From assembly GCA_026989265.1 (NCBI GenBank), contig JALSJP010000028.1:1-50834 (forward strand): a stretch of 50,834 bases of DNA, given 5' to 3'. A program made the position numbers and the translations under genes. Each line of letters opens with the position of its first letter. Within the stretch, counting starts at the first letter, position 1. Shown here piece after piece: positions 15,868-26,435 of the stretch. Source of the stretch: Micavibrio sp. Its GTDB lineage: Bacteria > Pseudomonadota > Alphaproteobacteria > Micavibrionales > Micavibrionaceae. Under the pieces are notes generated by a model. The model did not search any database, had not been told where the DNA came from, and saw nothing but the letters and a program-made list of their open reading frames with translations.

Positions 15868-17661
15868 ATGGAAACATCACAAAAACAAGATGAAGTAATA
15901 GCGCAAAATAATGAAGCTCGCGAGATGAATGGTGCAGAAATGGTGCTGCAATCACTTGTAGATCAAGGCGTTGACACTATTTTTGGCTACCCTGGTGGGG
16001 CAGTGCTGCCGATTTATGATGCTCTATATCAACAAGACAGAATTAAACATGTGCTTGTTCGCCATGAGCAAGCTGCCTTGCATGCGGCGGAGGGCTATGC
16101 TCGCTCTACTGGTAAGATTGGCTGCGCGCTTGTTACATCAGGACCAGGGGCAACCAACGCTGTTACGGGCTTAACGGATGCTTTGCTCGATTCAATTCCC
16201 ATTATTTGTATATCAGGGCAAGTGCCAACATTTCTAATTGGCACAGATGCGTTTCAAGAGGCGGATACCATTGGCATTACTCGCCCATGCACAAAACATA
16301 ATTTCTTGGTTAAGGATGTGAGTGAGCTATCTAGTATAATGCATGAGGCGTTTCATGTTGCGCGATCAGGCAGACCTGGCCCTGTACTTATTGATATTCC
16401 AAAGGATGTGCAATTTGCAAATGGCGACTATGTAGGCAAAAGCGAGGCTTTAGAGAATATTCATTATAATCCAACGACAGAGCCAAATATGGAGGCAATT
16501 GAGGCTGCTGTTGAGCTAATGGCAAATGCTAAATGCCCAGTATTTTACACTGGCGGCGGTATTATAAATGCAGGCAGCGAGGCTAGCATTTTATTACGTG
16601 AGCTTGTGCGTGAGACTGGATTTCCAATCACAAGCACGCTAATGGGGCTTGGAGCATATCCTGCAAGTGACGATCAGTGGCTAGGCATGCTTGGAATGCA
16701 TGGCACGTTTGAGGCTAATTGGGCGATGCATGATTGCGATGTCATGATTAATATAGGCGCGCGCTTTGATGACCGTGTAACAGGAAATATAGCCAAATTC
16801 TCCCCTAATTCAACAAAAATCCATGTTGATATTGATGCAAGCAACATAAATAAAAATGTTAATATTGATCTTGCTATTGTTGCCGATGCCAAAAAAACCA
16901 TTGAGGCTATGCTGCAAGTTTGGCGTAAAAAGGGCTATAAACCCAATGAAACAGCATTAAAGTCATGGTGGGAGCGCATTGAGGAATGGCGCGCGGTTAA
17001 TTGCTTGGCATATAAAAAAGATGATAAAATCATTAAGCCTCAATATGCTTTGGAGCGTTTGCAGTATTTCACAAACAAAGATAAGCGCGAGACTTATATC
17101 ACAACCGAAGTTGGTCAGCACCAAATGTGGGCGGCACAATTATTACATTTCGAAGAGCCTAACAGATTTATGACTTCGGGCGGTCTTGGAACTATGGGCT
17201 ATGGCTTGCCTGCTGCGGTTGGCGTGCAAATGGCTCACCCTGATTCTTTGACAATATGCGTGGCAGGAGAAGCCTCTATTCAGATGAATATTCAAGAGCT
17301 TGGCACTGCTATTCAATATAATTTGCCAGTTAAAATATTTATCCTGAATAATGGCTGGATGGGTATGGTGCGCCAGTGGCAAGAATTATTACATGGTGAG
17401 CGTTATTCTGAAACGCACTCTGAGGCACTTCCTGATTTTGTTAAGCTTGCCGAAGCTTATGGAGGGGTAGGATTGCGCGTTGATAGAGTTGATAAGCTTG
17501 ATGGCATTATTGAAGAAATGCTAGCAACTGACCGTTTAACTATAGTTGATGTTTGCGTTGATCAAAGGGAAAATTGCTTTCCCATGATACCATCGGGCAA
17601 AGCTCATAATGAGATGATTTTATCGCCTGACGCTGAAAAATTTGATAAAAGTTTGGTTTAG
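15868..17661 (+). CDS. ilvB: Acetolactate synthase, large catalytic subunit
   Basis: The 597-residue ThDP enzyme contains FGYPGGAVLPIYDALY, the catalytic Glu67 in RHEQAALHAAEGYARSTG, the central FAD-binding domain, and the ThDP/Mg block AGEASIQMNIQELGTAIQ ... ILNNGWMGMVRQWQE. It condenses pyruvate to acetolactate or with 2-ketobutyrate, the first shared step to Val, Leu and Ile. It is controlled by the attenuator directly upstream. The regulatory small subunit gene (ilvN/ilvH), normally next, is absent: 207 non-coding bases lead to thrS. Confidence 0.95.
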   Translation: METSQKQDEVIAQNNEAREMNGAEMVLQSLVDQGVDTIFGYPGGAVLPIYDALYQQDRIKHVLVRHEQAALHAAEGYARSTGKIGCALVTSGPGATNAVTGLTDALLDSIPIICISGQVPTFLIGTDAFQEADTIGITRPCTKHNFLVKDVSELSSIMHEAFHVARSGRPGPVLIDIPKDVQFANGDYVGKSEALENIHYNPTTEPNMEAIEAAVELMANAKCPVFYTGGGIINAGSEASILLRELVRETGFPITSTLMGLGAYPASDDQWLGMLGMHGTFEANWAMHDCDVMINIGARFDDRVTGNIAKFSPNSTKIHVDIDASNINKNVNIDLAIVADAKKTIEAMLQVWRKKGYKPNETALKSWWERIEEWRAVNCLAYKKDDKIIKPQYALERLQYFTNKDKRETYITTEVGQHQMWAAQLLHFEEPNRFMTSGGLGTMGYGLPAAVGVQMAHPDSLTICVAGEASIQMNIQELGTAIQYNLPVKIFILNNGWMGMVRQWQELLHGERYSETHSEALPDFVKLAEAYGGVGLRVDRVDKLDGIIEEMLATDRLTIVDVCVDQRENCFPMIPSGKAHNEMILSPDAEKFDKSLV

Positions 17662-17868
17662 TAGTTAAATAATAGCCAAATAAGAAACAAGTGTAATTTT
17701 TTAGGCTGACACCTAAATTTATCTTATTACGTTGTCAAATTACAGCTCATGTATAAGTAATACAGCCCCTAACATAAACTTAAGCTGCTGTGCTTTCTGT
17801 ATTCTTATGTTTACAGAAATTCTAGGGTGATCTATAAATGCATGTGCAAATAATAATAGAGTTAAGCA

Positions 17869-19839
17869 ATGTCAAAAAATATGATTAAAATTACTATGCC
17901 TGATGGGTCTAAGCGTGATTATGCTTGTGGCACTACAGGCATGGAAATTGCGCAAAGCATATCAAAATCATTGGCTAAAATATCTCTGGCTATTAAAATT
18001 GATGGCGCGGTTAGTGATTTATCACTGTCTATTGATAAAGATGTTTCAATTGAGATTATAACTCGCAAAGACGCGGAAGCGTTAGAGCTTATCCGCCATA
18101 GCGCGGCGCATGTTATGGCGCAAGCGGTGCAGAGCTTATTTCCCAATACTCAAGTTACCATAGGCCCATCTATTGAAAATGGCTTTTACTATGATTTTGC
18201 GCGCAAAGAGCCGTTTTCTACTGCGGATATAGAGAAGATCGAGCGAGAAATGCGCAAAATTATTGAGCGTGGTAATAAATTTGAACGCGAAATTTGGACG
18301 CGCGTAGATGCTATTACTTATTTCAAAGATAAGGGCGAGATATATAAGGCTGAACTTATTGAGGGCTTGCCCGAGGGTGAGGATGTTACAGTTTACAAGC
18401 AAGGCGATTGGCTGGATTTATGCAAAGGGCCTCATGTGCCTAGCACTCGACATATAGGCGGGGGGTTTAAGCTCTTAAAAGTTGCAGGAGCTTATTGGCG
18501 CGGCGATGCTAAAAATGCGATGCTGACACGGATTTATGGCACGGCTTGGCGCGATGAGAAAGAGCTTAAAGCATATTTATTTCAATTAGAAGAAGCGGAA
18601 AAGCGCGATCACCGCAAGCTTGGCAGTGAAATGGATTTATACCATTTTCAAAGCGAGGCTCAAGGCTCGGTATTTTGGCACCCAAAAGGCTTTGTGATTT
18701 ATAACCAGCTAGAGGGATATATTCGCCGTCGTTTAAATTCATCTGGCTATAAGGAAATTAAAACCCCGCAATTGATTGATAATAAATTGTGGGAAGCTTC
18801 GGGGCATTGGGGGAAATATCGCGAAAATATGTTCGTTGTTCCCGATGAAATCCCAAATACTGATGATGATGCGCCTGTTGTAAGTGACAAGGCGTTTGAT
18901 AAGCTTATGGCGCTTAAACCTATGAACTGCCCTGCCCATGTGCAGGTGTTTAATCAAGGGATTAAGTCTTATCGTGACTTGCCGTTGCGCCTTGCTGAAT
19001 TTGGTTGTTGCCACCGTAATGAGCCGCATGGCGCGCTGCATGGCTTAATGCGGGTTCGTCAAATGACGCAAGATGACGCGCATATATTTTGCCGTGAGGA
19101 TCAAATAACTTCCGAATCGGTGGCTTTTTGTGATTTGGTGAAAACTGTTTATTCTGATTTAGGTTTTAATGATGTTAAAATCGTGCTTGCTTTGCGCCCT
19201 GAAATGCGCGCTGGCTCTGATGAAGTTTGGGATAAGGCTGAGGGCGGCTTACGCCAAGCATTAATTGAGGCGGGGCTTGAATTCACCGAAGCAGAAAATG
19301 AAGGCGCGTTTTATGGCCCTAAGATAGAATATCATATCCGTGATGCAATCGGTAGAAGCTGGCAGTGCGGCACGCTTCAGCTTGATTTTGTATTGCCAGA
19401 GCGACTCGATGCTAGCTATATCGGTGCGGACGGCGCAAAGCACCGCCCCGTCATGCTGCATCGCGCTGTATTAGGCACGTTAGAGCGATTTATAGGCGTT
19501 ATGATTGAAAGCTATGCTGGTAAGCTTCCGCTGTGGCTTGCGCCGACGCAAGTTGTGGTTGCTACTATTACTTCATCCGCTGATGATTATGCGCGTGAGG
19601 TTCATAAGGCTTTGCTTGATGCAGGCGTGAGAGCGGAGCTTGATATCAGAAATGAGAAAATTAACTATAAGGTGCGTGAGCATTCTCTAGCTAAAGTTCC
19701 TGTGCTATATGTCGTCGGAGCGCGTGAGGCAGAAGAGCAAACGGTAGCTATTCGTAGGCTTGGCTCTAAAAATCAATCAGTTGATCCGCTAGATAAAGCG
19801 ATTGCGGAGTTGACAGATGCTATAAAACCGCCATATTAA
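17869..19839 (+). CDS. thrS: Threonyl-tRNA synthetase
   Basis: A 656-residue class II synthetase: TGS domain (residues ~1-65), editing domain with [11 protein letters not shown], catalytic core with [12 protein letters not shown] (zinc-ligand Cys), [20 protein letters not shown] (motif 2) and [17 protein letters not shown] (motif 3), and a C-terminal anticodon-binding domain. It charges tRNA-Thr and clears mischarged Ser. infC follows after 62 bases, the widespread thrS-infC order. No tRNA-like operator could be identified with confidence upstream. Confidence 0.97.
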   Translation: MSKNMIKITMPDGSKRDYACGTTGMEIAQSISKSLAKISLAIKIDGAVSDLSLSIDKDVSIEIITRKDAEALELIRHSAAHVMAQAVQSLFPNTQVTIGPSIENGFYYDFARKEPFSTADIEKIEREMRKIIERGNKFEREIWTRVDAITYFKDKGEIYKAELIEGLPEGEDVTVYKQGDWLDLCKGPHVPSTRHIGGGFKLLKVAGAYWRGDAKNAMLTRIYGTAWRDEKELKAYLFQLEEAEKRDHRKLGSEMDLYHFQSEAQGSVFWHPKGFVIYNQLEGYIRRRLNSSGYKEIKTPQLIDNKLWEASGHWGKYRENMFVVPDEIPNTDDDAPVVSDKAFDKLMALKPMNCPAHVQVFNQGIKSYRDLPLRLAEFGCCHRNEPHGALHGLMRVRQMTQDDAHIFCREDQITSESVAFCDLVKTVYSDLGFNDVKIVLALRPEMRAGSDEVWDKAEGGLRQALIEAGLEFTEAENEGAFYGPKIEYHIRDAIGRSWQCGTLQLDFVLPERLDASYIGADGAKHRPVMLHRAVLGTLERFIGVMIESYAGKLPLWLAPTQVVVATITSSADDYAREVHKALLDAGVRAELDIRNEKINYKVREHSLAKVPVLYVVGAREAEEQTVAIRRLGSKNQSVDPLDKAIAELTDAIKPPY

Positions 19840-19901
19840 TGGTTTTATAATTAATTTCAGTAATAATATTGATGTAATAACAAATTTAAGGAGAGATTAC
19901 T

Positions 19902-20441
19902 ATTTCTAGACCACAAAGACCAATGCCCAGAAAAGATACAGGGCCACGTATGAATTCCGCAATCACTGCACCAGAAGTTAGGCTCGTCGATGAAGAAGGC
20001 GAAATGCACGGAGTTGTAGCATTATCAAAAGCGCAAGAAATGGCAGATAATGCAGGTCTTGATTTAGTTGAATTATCTCCGAATGCTGAGCCGCCAGTTT
20101 GTAAAATACTTGATTATAGTAAGTATAAATATGAGCAGCAGAAAAAAGCTAGCGAAGCACGTAAGAAGCAAAAAACTGTTGCAGTTAAAGAGGTTAAGCT
20201 TAGCCCACGCATAGAAAAAAATGATTATGATGTAAAAATGCGTAATGCTAAGCGGTTTTTAGATGCGGGCAATAAGGTTAAGGTTACTATGCGTTTTCGT
20301 GGTCGTGAAATGGCTCACCAAGATATTGGGCGGGATATATTCACTAAAATTAGAGAAGAGCTTGAAGAAATTTCAAGCGTGGAGCTTCACCCTAAGTTCG
20401 AAGGTCGTCAAATGATTATGGTTCTTGCACCTAAAACATAA
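19902..20441 (+). CDS. infC: Translation initiation factor IF-3 (AUU start)
   Basis: The first ATG in frame is at 19923, but the frame extends upstream without stops to an ATT at 19902, eight bases after AAGGAGAG (19888-19895), while the ATG has no ribosome-binding site. This gives a 179-residue protein starting (M)[20 protein letters not shown] is the known autoregulatory start of infC in other bacteria, because IF-3 itself rejects it. The product has the N-domain ([39 protein letters not shown]) and the C-domain ([12 protein letters not shown]). The usual rpmI-rplT partners do not follow; cvpA does. Confidence 0.95.
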   Translation: MSRPQRPMPRKDTGPRMNSAITAPEVRLVDEEGEMHGVVALSKAQEMADNAGLDLVELSPNAEPPVCKILDYSKYKYEQQKKASEARKKQKTVAVKEVKLSPRIEKNDYDVKMRNAKRFLDAGNKVKVTMRFRGREMAHQDIGRDIFTKIREELEEISSVELHPKFEGRQMIMVLAPKT

Positions 20442-20464
20442 ACAGCTAGAAGAAGCTAATAATT

Positions 20465-21181
20465 ATGATAGTTGATATTTTTGTTCTTATTGTTGTGTTG
20501 GTGTCTGTTCTAATTGCATTTTTACGTGGATTTATTCGCGAGATACTTACTATTTTTGGAATTGTTGGCGGTATTGCCGCTTCATATGCCTTAAGTCCGC
20601 TGCTTATTCCTTCTATGCAGGGCTGGATAGGGGCAAGTGATGATCCTGATGCAGAAAAGTTATTTGGCATTATATCTTATCCGTTATTGGCTGATATTTT
20701 GTCTTATGGCGCGATATTGATTTCTTTTGTAATTATTTTATCAATTATTAGCCATTTTATTGCTGAATTTGCAAAAAATCTAGGGCTTGGAGCTTTGGAC
20801 CGCACTTTAGGTGTAGTTTTTGGGCTAGTTAGGGCTGTTTTTGTGCTTGGATTGATGTATCTGCCATTTTTTTACCTTGCAGGAGATGAGCAAAAAGACG
20901 AATGGTTTAAGAATAGCAAAACGCAAATTTACTTAGAAATGAGTTCGTCATTTATTGATGGTTTTATTCCAAAACAAGTGGCGGATGATGTAAAAGTGGG
21001 CGTTGAAAAAGCTAAGGATATATCTGAAACACGTAAAAAATTAGAAGATATGGACTTGCTTAAACGTAATTCTGATAAGGGCGTTGATTCTAAAAAGAAT
21101 GGCTATTCACCTGAATTTAGGAAAGATATGGATAAGCTATTTGAGCATAATAGTGACAAATCACCAAATTATAATGAGTAG
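20465..21181 (+). CDS. cvpA: CvpA-family inner-membrane protein
   Basis: A 238-residue protein with four predicted membrane helices (about residues 1-25, 28-50, 75-100 and 115-135), with IREILTIFGIVGGIAASYAL and LGLGALDRTLGVVFGLVRAVFVLG typical of CvpA. A hydrophilic C-terminal tail (~140-238) is rich in charged residues. CvpA is linked to colicin V secretion and envelope integrity. It ends 7 bases from the stop of convergent purF; cvpA and purF are neighbours in many genomes, though usually co-directional. Confidence 0.85.
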   Translation: MIVDIFVLIVVLVSVLIAFLRGFIREILTIFGIVGGIAASYALSPLLIPSMQGWIGASDDPDAEKLFGIISYPLLADILSYGAILISFVIILSIISHFIAEFAKNLGLGALDRTLGVVFGLVRAVFVLGLMYLPFFYLAGDEQKDEWFKNSKTQIYLEMSSSFIDGFIPKQVADDVKVGVEKAKDISETRKKLEDMDLLKRNSDKGVDSKKNGYSPEFRKDMDKLFEHNSDKSPNYNE

Positions 21182-21188
21182 CATTTTA

Positions 21189-22715
21189 TCAAGCATTACC
21201 GTATAAGCCAACACTGCAAGAATTACCGTTATTTTCATTAGATTGTTTGGATTTATTGTTGCGTTTGGTTTCTAATTTTTTAAAATATAAATCATTAATA
21301 TCACCTGTGATATATTTCCCATCAAACACAGAGCAGTCAAATATACGGCTACCCTCTTTTTCATCGCTGGGGGTTGCTGCTTTTATTAGGTCATTTAAAT
21401 CCTGATAGATTAGGTGATCCGCGCCGATTTCATTTTCTATTTCCGCATTTGTTTTATCATAGGCAACAAGTTCTGAATTTACCGCCATGTCAATTCCGTA
21501 GACATTGGGAAAGCGAACAGGAGGGGCTGCGCTAGCGAAATATACCTTTTTAGCTCCAGCTTCGCGAGCCATCTCAATGATTTTTTTACAAGTGGTGCCT
21601 CTTACTATTGAATCATCAACCAGAAGAACATTTTTTCCTTTAAACTCAAGGGGAATAGGGTTGAGCTTTTGCCTAACAGATTTTTCGCGCTCCTCTTGTT
21701 CAGGCATTATAAAAGTTCTGCCTATATATCTGTTTTTTACAAAGCCTTCACGGAATTTAATATTTAGTGTGTTTGCAAGCTCCATCGCACAAGGACGACT
21801 TGATTCAGGTATAGGAATTACAACGTCAATATCGAGGTTAGACATTTCGCGTTTGATTTTTTGAGCGAGATACTCACCCATTCGAACGCGAGCCTTATAA
21901 ACTGAGCTACCGTCAATAATAGAATCGGGGCGTGCAAAATACACATGCTCAAAAATGCATGAGGCGTGCTGCCTTGATCCATCACATATTTTGCTATGAA
22001 ATTTACCATTTTGGTCAATATATATGGCTTCACCTGGCATGATATCGCGCACGGTTGTAAATCCTAGGGCGTCAAGGGCAACACTTTCGGAGGCTATCAT
22101 ATATTCGCACTTGCCGTTTTCTTTGTTGGTTTTCTTGCCATATATAAGCGGGCGAATACCGTTAGGGTCTCTAAATCCAATCATGCCATAACCAGAAATT
22201 ATTGAAACTACAGCATATGCGCCGCAGCAACGACTATATAGTTTTTCTATTGCTGCGAATATATGCTCTGGCTTGGGTTTTAATTGTTTTTGCTGAGCCA
22301 ACTCATGTGCCAAAACATTGAGCAATACTTCTGAATCTGAATTTGTGTTTATATGGCGCAGGTCAGATTTGAATAATTCTTCGGTAAGCTCATCTTGGTT
22401 GGTAAGATTTCCATTATGAGCTAGAACAATTCCATAGGGCGAATTTACGTAGAATGGTTGAGACTCAGCGGAGCTAGAGCTGCCTGCGGTTGGATATCTA
22501 ACATGGGCAATTCCGATATTGCCCCTTAGATGCGTCATATGTTCAAGGTTAAAGATATCACGAACCATGCCATTATCTTTACGCAAAAAGAATTTGCCAT
22601 GGTTTTCGGTTACTATTCCAGCGGCATCCTGACCGCGATGTTGTAAGACGGTAAGTGCGTCATATAGGCTTTGATTTACGGGTGAATAGGCATGAATTCC
22701 AACAATTCCGCACAT
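21189..22715 (-). CDS. purF: Amidophosphoribosyltransferase
   Basis: A 508-residue enzyme beginning [11 protein letters not shown], so Cys2 is the N-terminal nucleophile after Met removal. The glutaminase part includes [12 protein letters not shown] and [14 protein letters not shown]; the phosphoribosyl-transferase part includes [20 protein letters not shown], the PRPP loop. It makes phosphoribosylamine, the first committed step of purine synthesis. The C-terminal ~40 residues are Asn/Lys/Ser-rich and look disordered. Downstream of the mscS gene on the same strand. Confidence 0.96.
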   Translation of the reverse strand: MCGIVGIHAYSPVNQSLYDALTVLQHRGQDAAGIVTENHGKFFLRKDNGMVRDIFNLEHMTHLRGNIGIAHVRYPTAGSSSSAESQPFYVNSPYGIVLAHNGNLTNQDELTEELFKSDLRHINTNSDSEVLLNVLAHELAQQKQLKPKPEHIFAAIEKLYSRCCGAYAVVSIISGYGMIGFRDPNGIRPLIYGKKTNKENGKCEYMIASESVALDALGFTTVRDIMPGEAIYIDQNGKFHSKICDGSRQHASCIFEHVYFARPDSIIDGSSVYKARVRMGEYLAQKIKREMSNLDIDVVIPIPESSRPCAMELANTLNIKFREGFVKNRYIGRTFIMPEQEEREKSVRQKLNPIPLEFKGKNVLLVDDSIVRGTTCKKIIEMAREAGAKKVYFASAAPPVRFPNVYGIDMAVNSELVAYDKTNAEIENEIGADHLIYQDLNDLIKAATPSDEKEGSRIFDCSVFDGKYITGDINDLYFKKLETKRNNKSKQSNENNGNSCSVGLYGNA

Positions 22716-22742
22716 AAATCATGACCTTCTATATTATATATG

Positions 22743-23570
22743 TTAAGCCGCTTTTTTCTTAGGGGCTGCTTTTGTTTTTGACACTTCGTTAGCAGTCTCT
22801 ACCATCTCTATAGTGCGCGTTGGGTATGGAATGGAAATTCCATCTTTATCCAATGCTTCTTTTACGATTTTCATGGTGTCCACTTTTAATGCCGCAAAAT
22901 CAGAGCCAGCAGACCAAATGCGCAAAGTTATATCAACAGACGACTCACCAAGGTTTGTAACCATTATTTGTGGTGCTTTTCCTTCTTCTGATGATATGCG
23001 CTCATCTTTAGATATTGTTTTTTCAATAGTTTTGAAGGCTTTGTTTATATCGTCATTATAGCTTATGCCGAATACCAAATCTTGGCGGCGCGTATCATTG
23101 CGTGAGAAATTCTGTATATCGGTATTCCATAGATTGCTATTTGGAACAAATATATAAATATTATCTGGCGTTGCCATTTCTGTTGCAAATAGTCCGATTG
23201 TTTTTACCGTTCCAGTAGTGCCGCCGCTAGATATGAAATCACCAACATTAAATGGGCGCAATATAAGTAGCATCATGCCAGCCGATACGTTGCTTAAAGT
23301 TCCTTGTAATGCCAAGCCAATAGCAAGACCAGCCGCGCCGAAAATAGCAAGTAAGCTTGTTGTCTGCACTCCGAATTGCTGCAAAACTATAAGCAAGGAT
23401 AGGGCAAATATAACGTATTTTGCCGACGGAGCTAGGAAGCTTTTTAAGGTGTTATCTAGTTTTTCTATACCATTTATTGTTTTGTTAACGTACTTACCGA
23501 TAGTCCAGCCAACGATAAGCACTAAACCTGCAATAATAACATTAGTTGCAACAGCTATAAAATATTCCAT
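22743..23570 (-). CDS. mscS: Small-conductance mechanosensitive channel (MscS type)
   Basis: The 275-residue protein is about the size of E. coli MscS: three helices (~1-25, 45-65, 70-95), with the Gly/Ala-packed pore helix in LLAIFGAAGLAIGLALQGTLSNVSAGMML followed by RPFNVGDFISSGGTTGTVKTIGLF of the beta domain. It opens under membrane tension to release solutes on hypo-osmotic shock. A Lys/Ala-rich tail ends the protein. It lies 27 bases upstream of purF on the same strand and 75 bases downstream of der. Confidence 0.9.
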   Translation of the reverse strand: MEYFIAVATNVIIAGLVLIVGWTIGKYVNKTINGIEKLDNTLKSFLAPSAKYVIFALSLLIVLQQFGVQTTSLLAIFGAAGLAIGLALQGTLSNVSAGMMLLILRPFNVGDFISSGGTTGTVKTIGLFATEMATPDNIYIFVPNSNLWNTDIQNFSRNDTRRQDLVFGISYNDDINKAFKTIEKTISKDERISSEEGKAPQIMVTNLGESSVDITLRIWSAGSDFAALKVDTMKIVKEALDKDGISIPYPTRTIEMVETANEVSKTKAAPKKKAA

Positions 23571-23645
23571 GACATACCTTTAATTTTTATGAATACGCTA
23601 GATTTAGATTATTTCACACGTATTTGCAAGAATAATCTTTGTTTT

Positions 23646-25052
23646 TCAAGCATATGGGTTCTTACTAGCGCGAGTAAGCAATCTTAATGGGACGCTTGGA
23701 ATACCAAAATCACGGCGCAGACCATTTACTATATATCTTTTGTAAGAATCGGGTAGCTCTTTAGGTTTTGAAACCCACATCGCAAATGTCGGCGGGCGGG
23801 TTTTTATCTGGGCTATGTATTTGATGCGGTTATGTCTGCCTGATACTAAAGGGGCGGGGTTTTTGCTCTCCATCTGAGCTAGCCATCTATTTAACCCGCC
23901 AGTAGATATGCGCTTATTCCATATTTCATATGTTTTTAGCGCTTTATAGAATAATTTTTCGATATTTTTACCATTTTTTGCAGATATAGTGGCAAATTCA
24001 ACGTCTTTTGTTTGTGACATAGAGGTGGATAATTTGTGCTTTATGTCATCAAGTACATCTGATCTGTTTTTCACGCTATCCCATTTATTAACAGCAAGAA
24101 CAAGGGCGCGTCCTTCTTTAATTACATGATGAGCTATTTGTAAGTCTTGTTTTTCAAGGGCTTCATTGCCATCAAGGACTAATATAACAATTTGAGCAAG
24201 ACGTATGGCTCTGAAAGAATCCTCAGTAGACATTTTTTCGATATTATCAGTTACGCGAGATCTTCGGCGCAAGCCTGCCGTATCAACAAGCTTGAATTTG
24301 CGCCCTTCATATTCCCAATCAACAGCGATAGCGTCGCGCGTTATGCCTGCTTCAGGCCCTGTCATTACGCGCTGCTCTTCAACAATTGCATTAAGCAGCG
24401 TAGATTTACCAACATTGGGGCGACCCACTATTGCTATTTTAATGGGTTTGTCGGGATCGTCTTCTTCTTGAGTGAATATATAGTCTTCTAACCCTTCGAT
24501 ATCATCAAGATTGTCAAACTCGCCTTTAGCAGCGTTCTCGCCTTCCTCCTCCTCTTCATCTTCGGGGAAATAGGGTGAAAGTGCGTCATATATTTCATCA
24601 AATCCGATGCTGTGAGCCGCCGATACAACAACAGGCTCGCCAAAGCCTAGGGCGTAAGATTCGCCAATACCGCTTTGAGATTTGTTGCTCTCACATTTAT
24701 TGACAACCAAAATTATTGGCTTTTCTTGGCAGCGCAAGAATGCGGCAAAGTGTTCATCAGCGGGTGTTACGCCTTCGCGACCATCTATTACGAATAATAT
24801 CACATCGGCAAGATCAAGTGCGGATTGGGTTTGCTTGCGCATGCGCCCTTGGATAGAATCATCAAATGCTTCTTCTAGTCCAGCCGTGTCTATTATAGTC
24901 ATTAATTGACCAAATAAATCGCCCTCCGCCTCACGCCAATCGCGCGTTACACCCGGAGTGTCGTCAACTATTGCAAGATGCTTTCCCGCTAATTTATTAA
25001 ACAGGGTGGATTTGCCAACATTCGGGCGACCTACTATTGCTACTTTTAACAC
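23646..25052 (-). CDS. der: GTPase Der (EngA), ribosome assembly
   Basis: A 468-residue protein with two tandem GTPase domains, each starting with GRPNVGKST (residues ~7-15 and ~210-218), each with a DTAGL switch II and a VNK(C/W) G4 motif, and a C-terminal KH-like domain (~385-468). An acidic linker with EEEEEEGE lies between the GTPase domains. Der helps 50S subunit maturation. The order yfgM-bamB-der on one strand is conserved in proteobacteria. Confidence 0.97.
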   Translation of the reverse strand: MLKVAIVGRPNVGKSTLFNKLAGKHLAIVDDTPGVTRDWREAEGDLFGQLMTIIDTAGLEEAFDDSIQGRMRKQTQSALDLADVILFVIDGREGVTPADEHFAAFLRCQEKPIILVVNKCESNKSQSGIGESYALGFGEPVVVSAAHSIGFDEIYDALSPYFPEDEEEEEGENAAKGEFDNLDDIEGLEDYIFTQEEDDPDKPIKIAIVGRPNVGKSTLLNAIVEEQRVMTGPEAGITRDAIAVDWEYEGRKFKLVDTAGLRRRSRVTDNIEKMSTEDSFRAIRLAQIVILVLDGNEALEKQDLQIAHHVIKEGRALVLAVNKWDSVKNRSDVLDDIKHKLSTSMSQTKDVEFATISAKNGKNIEKLFYKALKTYEIWNKRISTGGLNRWLAQMESKNPAPLVSGRHNRIKYIAQIKTRPPTFAMWVSKPKELPDSYKRYIVNGLRRDFGIPSVPLRLLTRASKNPYA

Positions 25053-25060
25053 TGCTGATC

Positions 25061-26401
25061 CTACCTATAAGCTATTAAAGTTCCATCTTCGGATAAAAGA
25101 TATAATGTCTCATTTGCAATTATTGGCGCAATTTGAACATTTTTCTTTGTTCTTATTATTTGGGTTATTTTACCATTCACGGCATCTATTTTAGCTAAAT
25201 AACCATGTGATCCAGCAAGTATAAGCTCACCCGAAGCCATGATTGGTGCGCTCCATATAATTAGATCATCTCTATTTTTTTTATCCTCAAAGCGTTCAAG
25301 CTCTTTAATCCAGACAATAGAGCCATTAGATAGATTAAGGGCGATTAGCTGATTTTCTGATGACAAAACATAAACATGGTTGCCTGATACATATGGGGTT
25401 TGTGAGCCGCCAATATCTCGTTGCCATATTCTTGCGCCACTGCGCTCATCAATTGCAACAAGTTTTCCGCCAAAGCTTAATGCTATAACAAAGCCATTTC
25501 CAAGGGCAGGCATGGCTTTTATATCTGATATACTCTCTATTCCTCCGCCATAACTGCGGACATTAGATAAATTATCAGACCATGCGACAGAGCCATTTTC
25601 AACGCGCAGAGCTGTGATTTCGCCAGAGGAGAATACTGGCACTACTGTTTCATTATTTGCAGCGGGGCTAGCCGCTCCGAGCAATCCCGCCATCTCACTT
25701 ATTCCAGAATATTCCCAAAGACTAGTACCATCTTTTGCGTTTAATGCTACAAGGCGGCTATTTATTGTGGAGATAAATACGCGCCCGTTAATCACTGTAG
25801 GAGCTGCTCTTGACGGAGATGGTAGGGTTTTTCGCCATTTTATTTCGCCATTATCAGGGGACACCGCTAATATCTCATCATATCCATTGGTTGCGTAGAT
25901 TGTGTTATTAGCAAATGAAATGCCGCCGCTAATTACTGTGTTATCCTCGCCTTTTTTCTCTATATTTACTTTCCAAAGCCGCTTGCCTGTTTGGGCATTA
26001 AATGCGGTAAGTCTTGATTTAGTGTCTAAAGTGTAGATAGCGCCATTAATGATTATAGGTTGTGCGGTTAATGGCAGAGTTTTTGAGCTTCCCGATCCTA
26101 TACTAGCAGACCATGTACGTTTTAACTCAGGGTTATCAAGTGTTAGATTTTGCATTATATGGCTGGGGTAGCCGCCAGCTTGAGGCCATGAAGTATTTAT
26201 CCAGCTTTGGGGCAATGTGATTTTTTGACCCTCTTTTGACGTATCATCTGGAGCGAGTTTCTTTTGTAATTCCAGTACAGAAATACGCTCTCCCTCAAGT
26301 GTTGGGAGCTCGCTTTTATCAGCAAATACTCCTGAAACAGAAGAGCATGCATTTAGTAGTAAAACTGATAATACGATTGGTATCGTTTTGTTTTTCATCA
26401 T
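25061..26401 (-). CDS. bamB: BamB, outer-membrane assembly lipoprotein
   Basis: A PQQ-like beta-propeller lipoprotein of about 446 residues. The start is the ATGATG at 26396-26401, giving a clean lipoprotein signal (KNKTIPIVLSVLLLNAC) with the lipid-bearing Cys after LLNA; a longer frame to 26485 overlaps the upstream gene and would spoil the signal. Repeats such as NGAIYTLDTKSRLTAFNAQTGKRLWKV and DEILAVSPDNGEIKWR recur. BamB binds BamA and helps fold outer-membrane proteins. It is 8 bases upstream of der. Confidence 0.9.
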   Translation of the reverse strand: MMKNKTIPIVLSVLLLNACSSVSGVFADKSELPTLEGERISVLELQKKLAPDDTSKEGQKITLPQSWINTSWPQAGGYPSHIMQNLTLDNPELKRTWSASIGSGSSKTLPLTAQPIIINGAIYTLDTKSRLTAFNAQTGKRLWKVNIEKKGEDNTVISGGISFANNTIYATNGYDEILAVSPDNGEIKWRKTLPSPSRAAPTVINGRVFISTINSRLVALNAKDGTSLWEYSGISEMAGLLGAASPAANNETVVPVFSSGEITALRVENGSVAWSDNLSNVRSYGGGIESISDIKAMPALGNGFVIALSFGGKLVAIDERSGARIWQRDIGGSQTPYVSGNHVYVLSSENQLIALNLSNGSIVWIKELERFEDKKNRDDLIIWSAPIMASGELILAGSHGYLAKIDAVNGKITQIIRTKKNVQIAPIIANETLYLLSEDGTLIAYR

Positions 26402-26435
26402 GTTGTTTTTCTTGCTATTTTTAAAAGTTTTCATC

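Noticed and set aside
17662-17868. Possible thrS leader riboswitch or a missing ilvN
   Set aside because: Only short imperfect hairpins are present (for example ACATAA with TTATGT). No known riboswitch core, T-box sequence or protein-like frame could be found.
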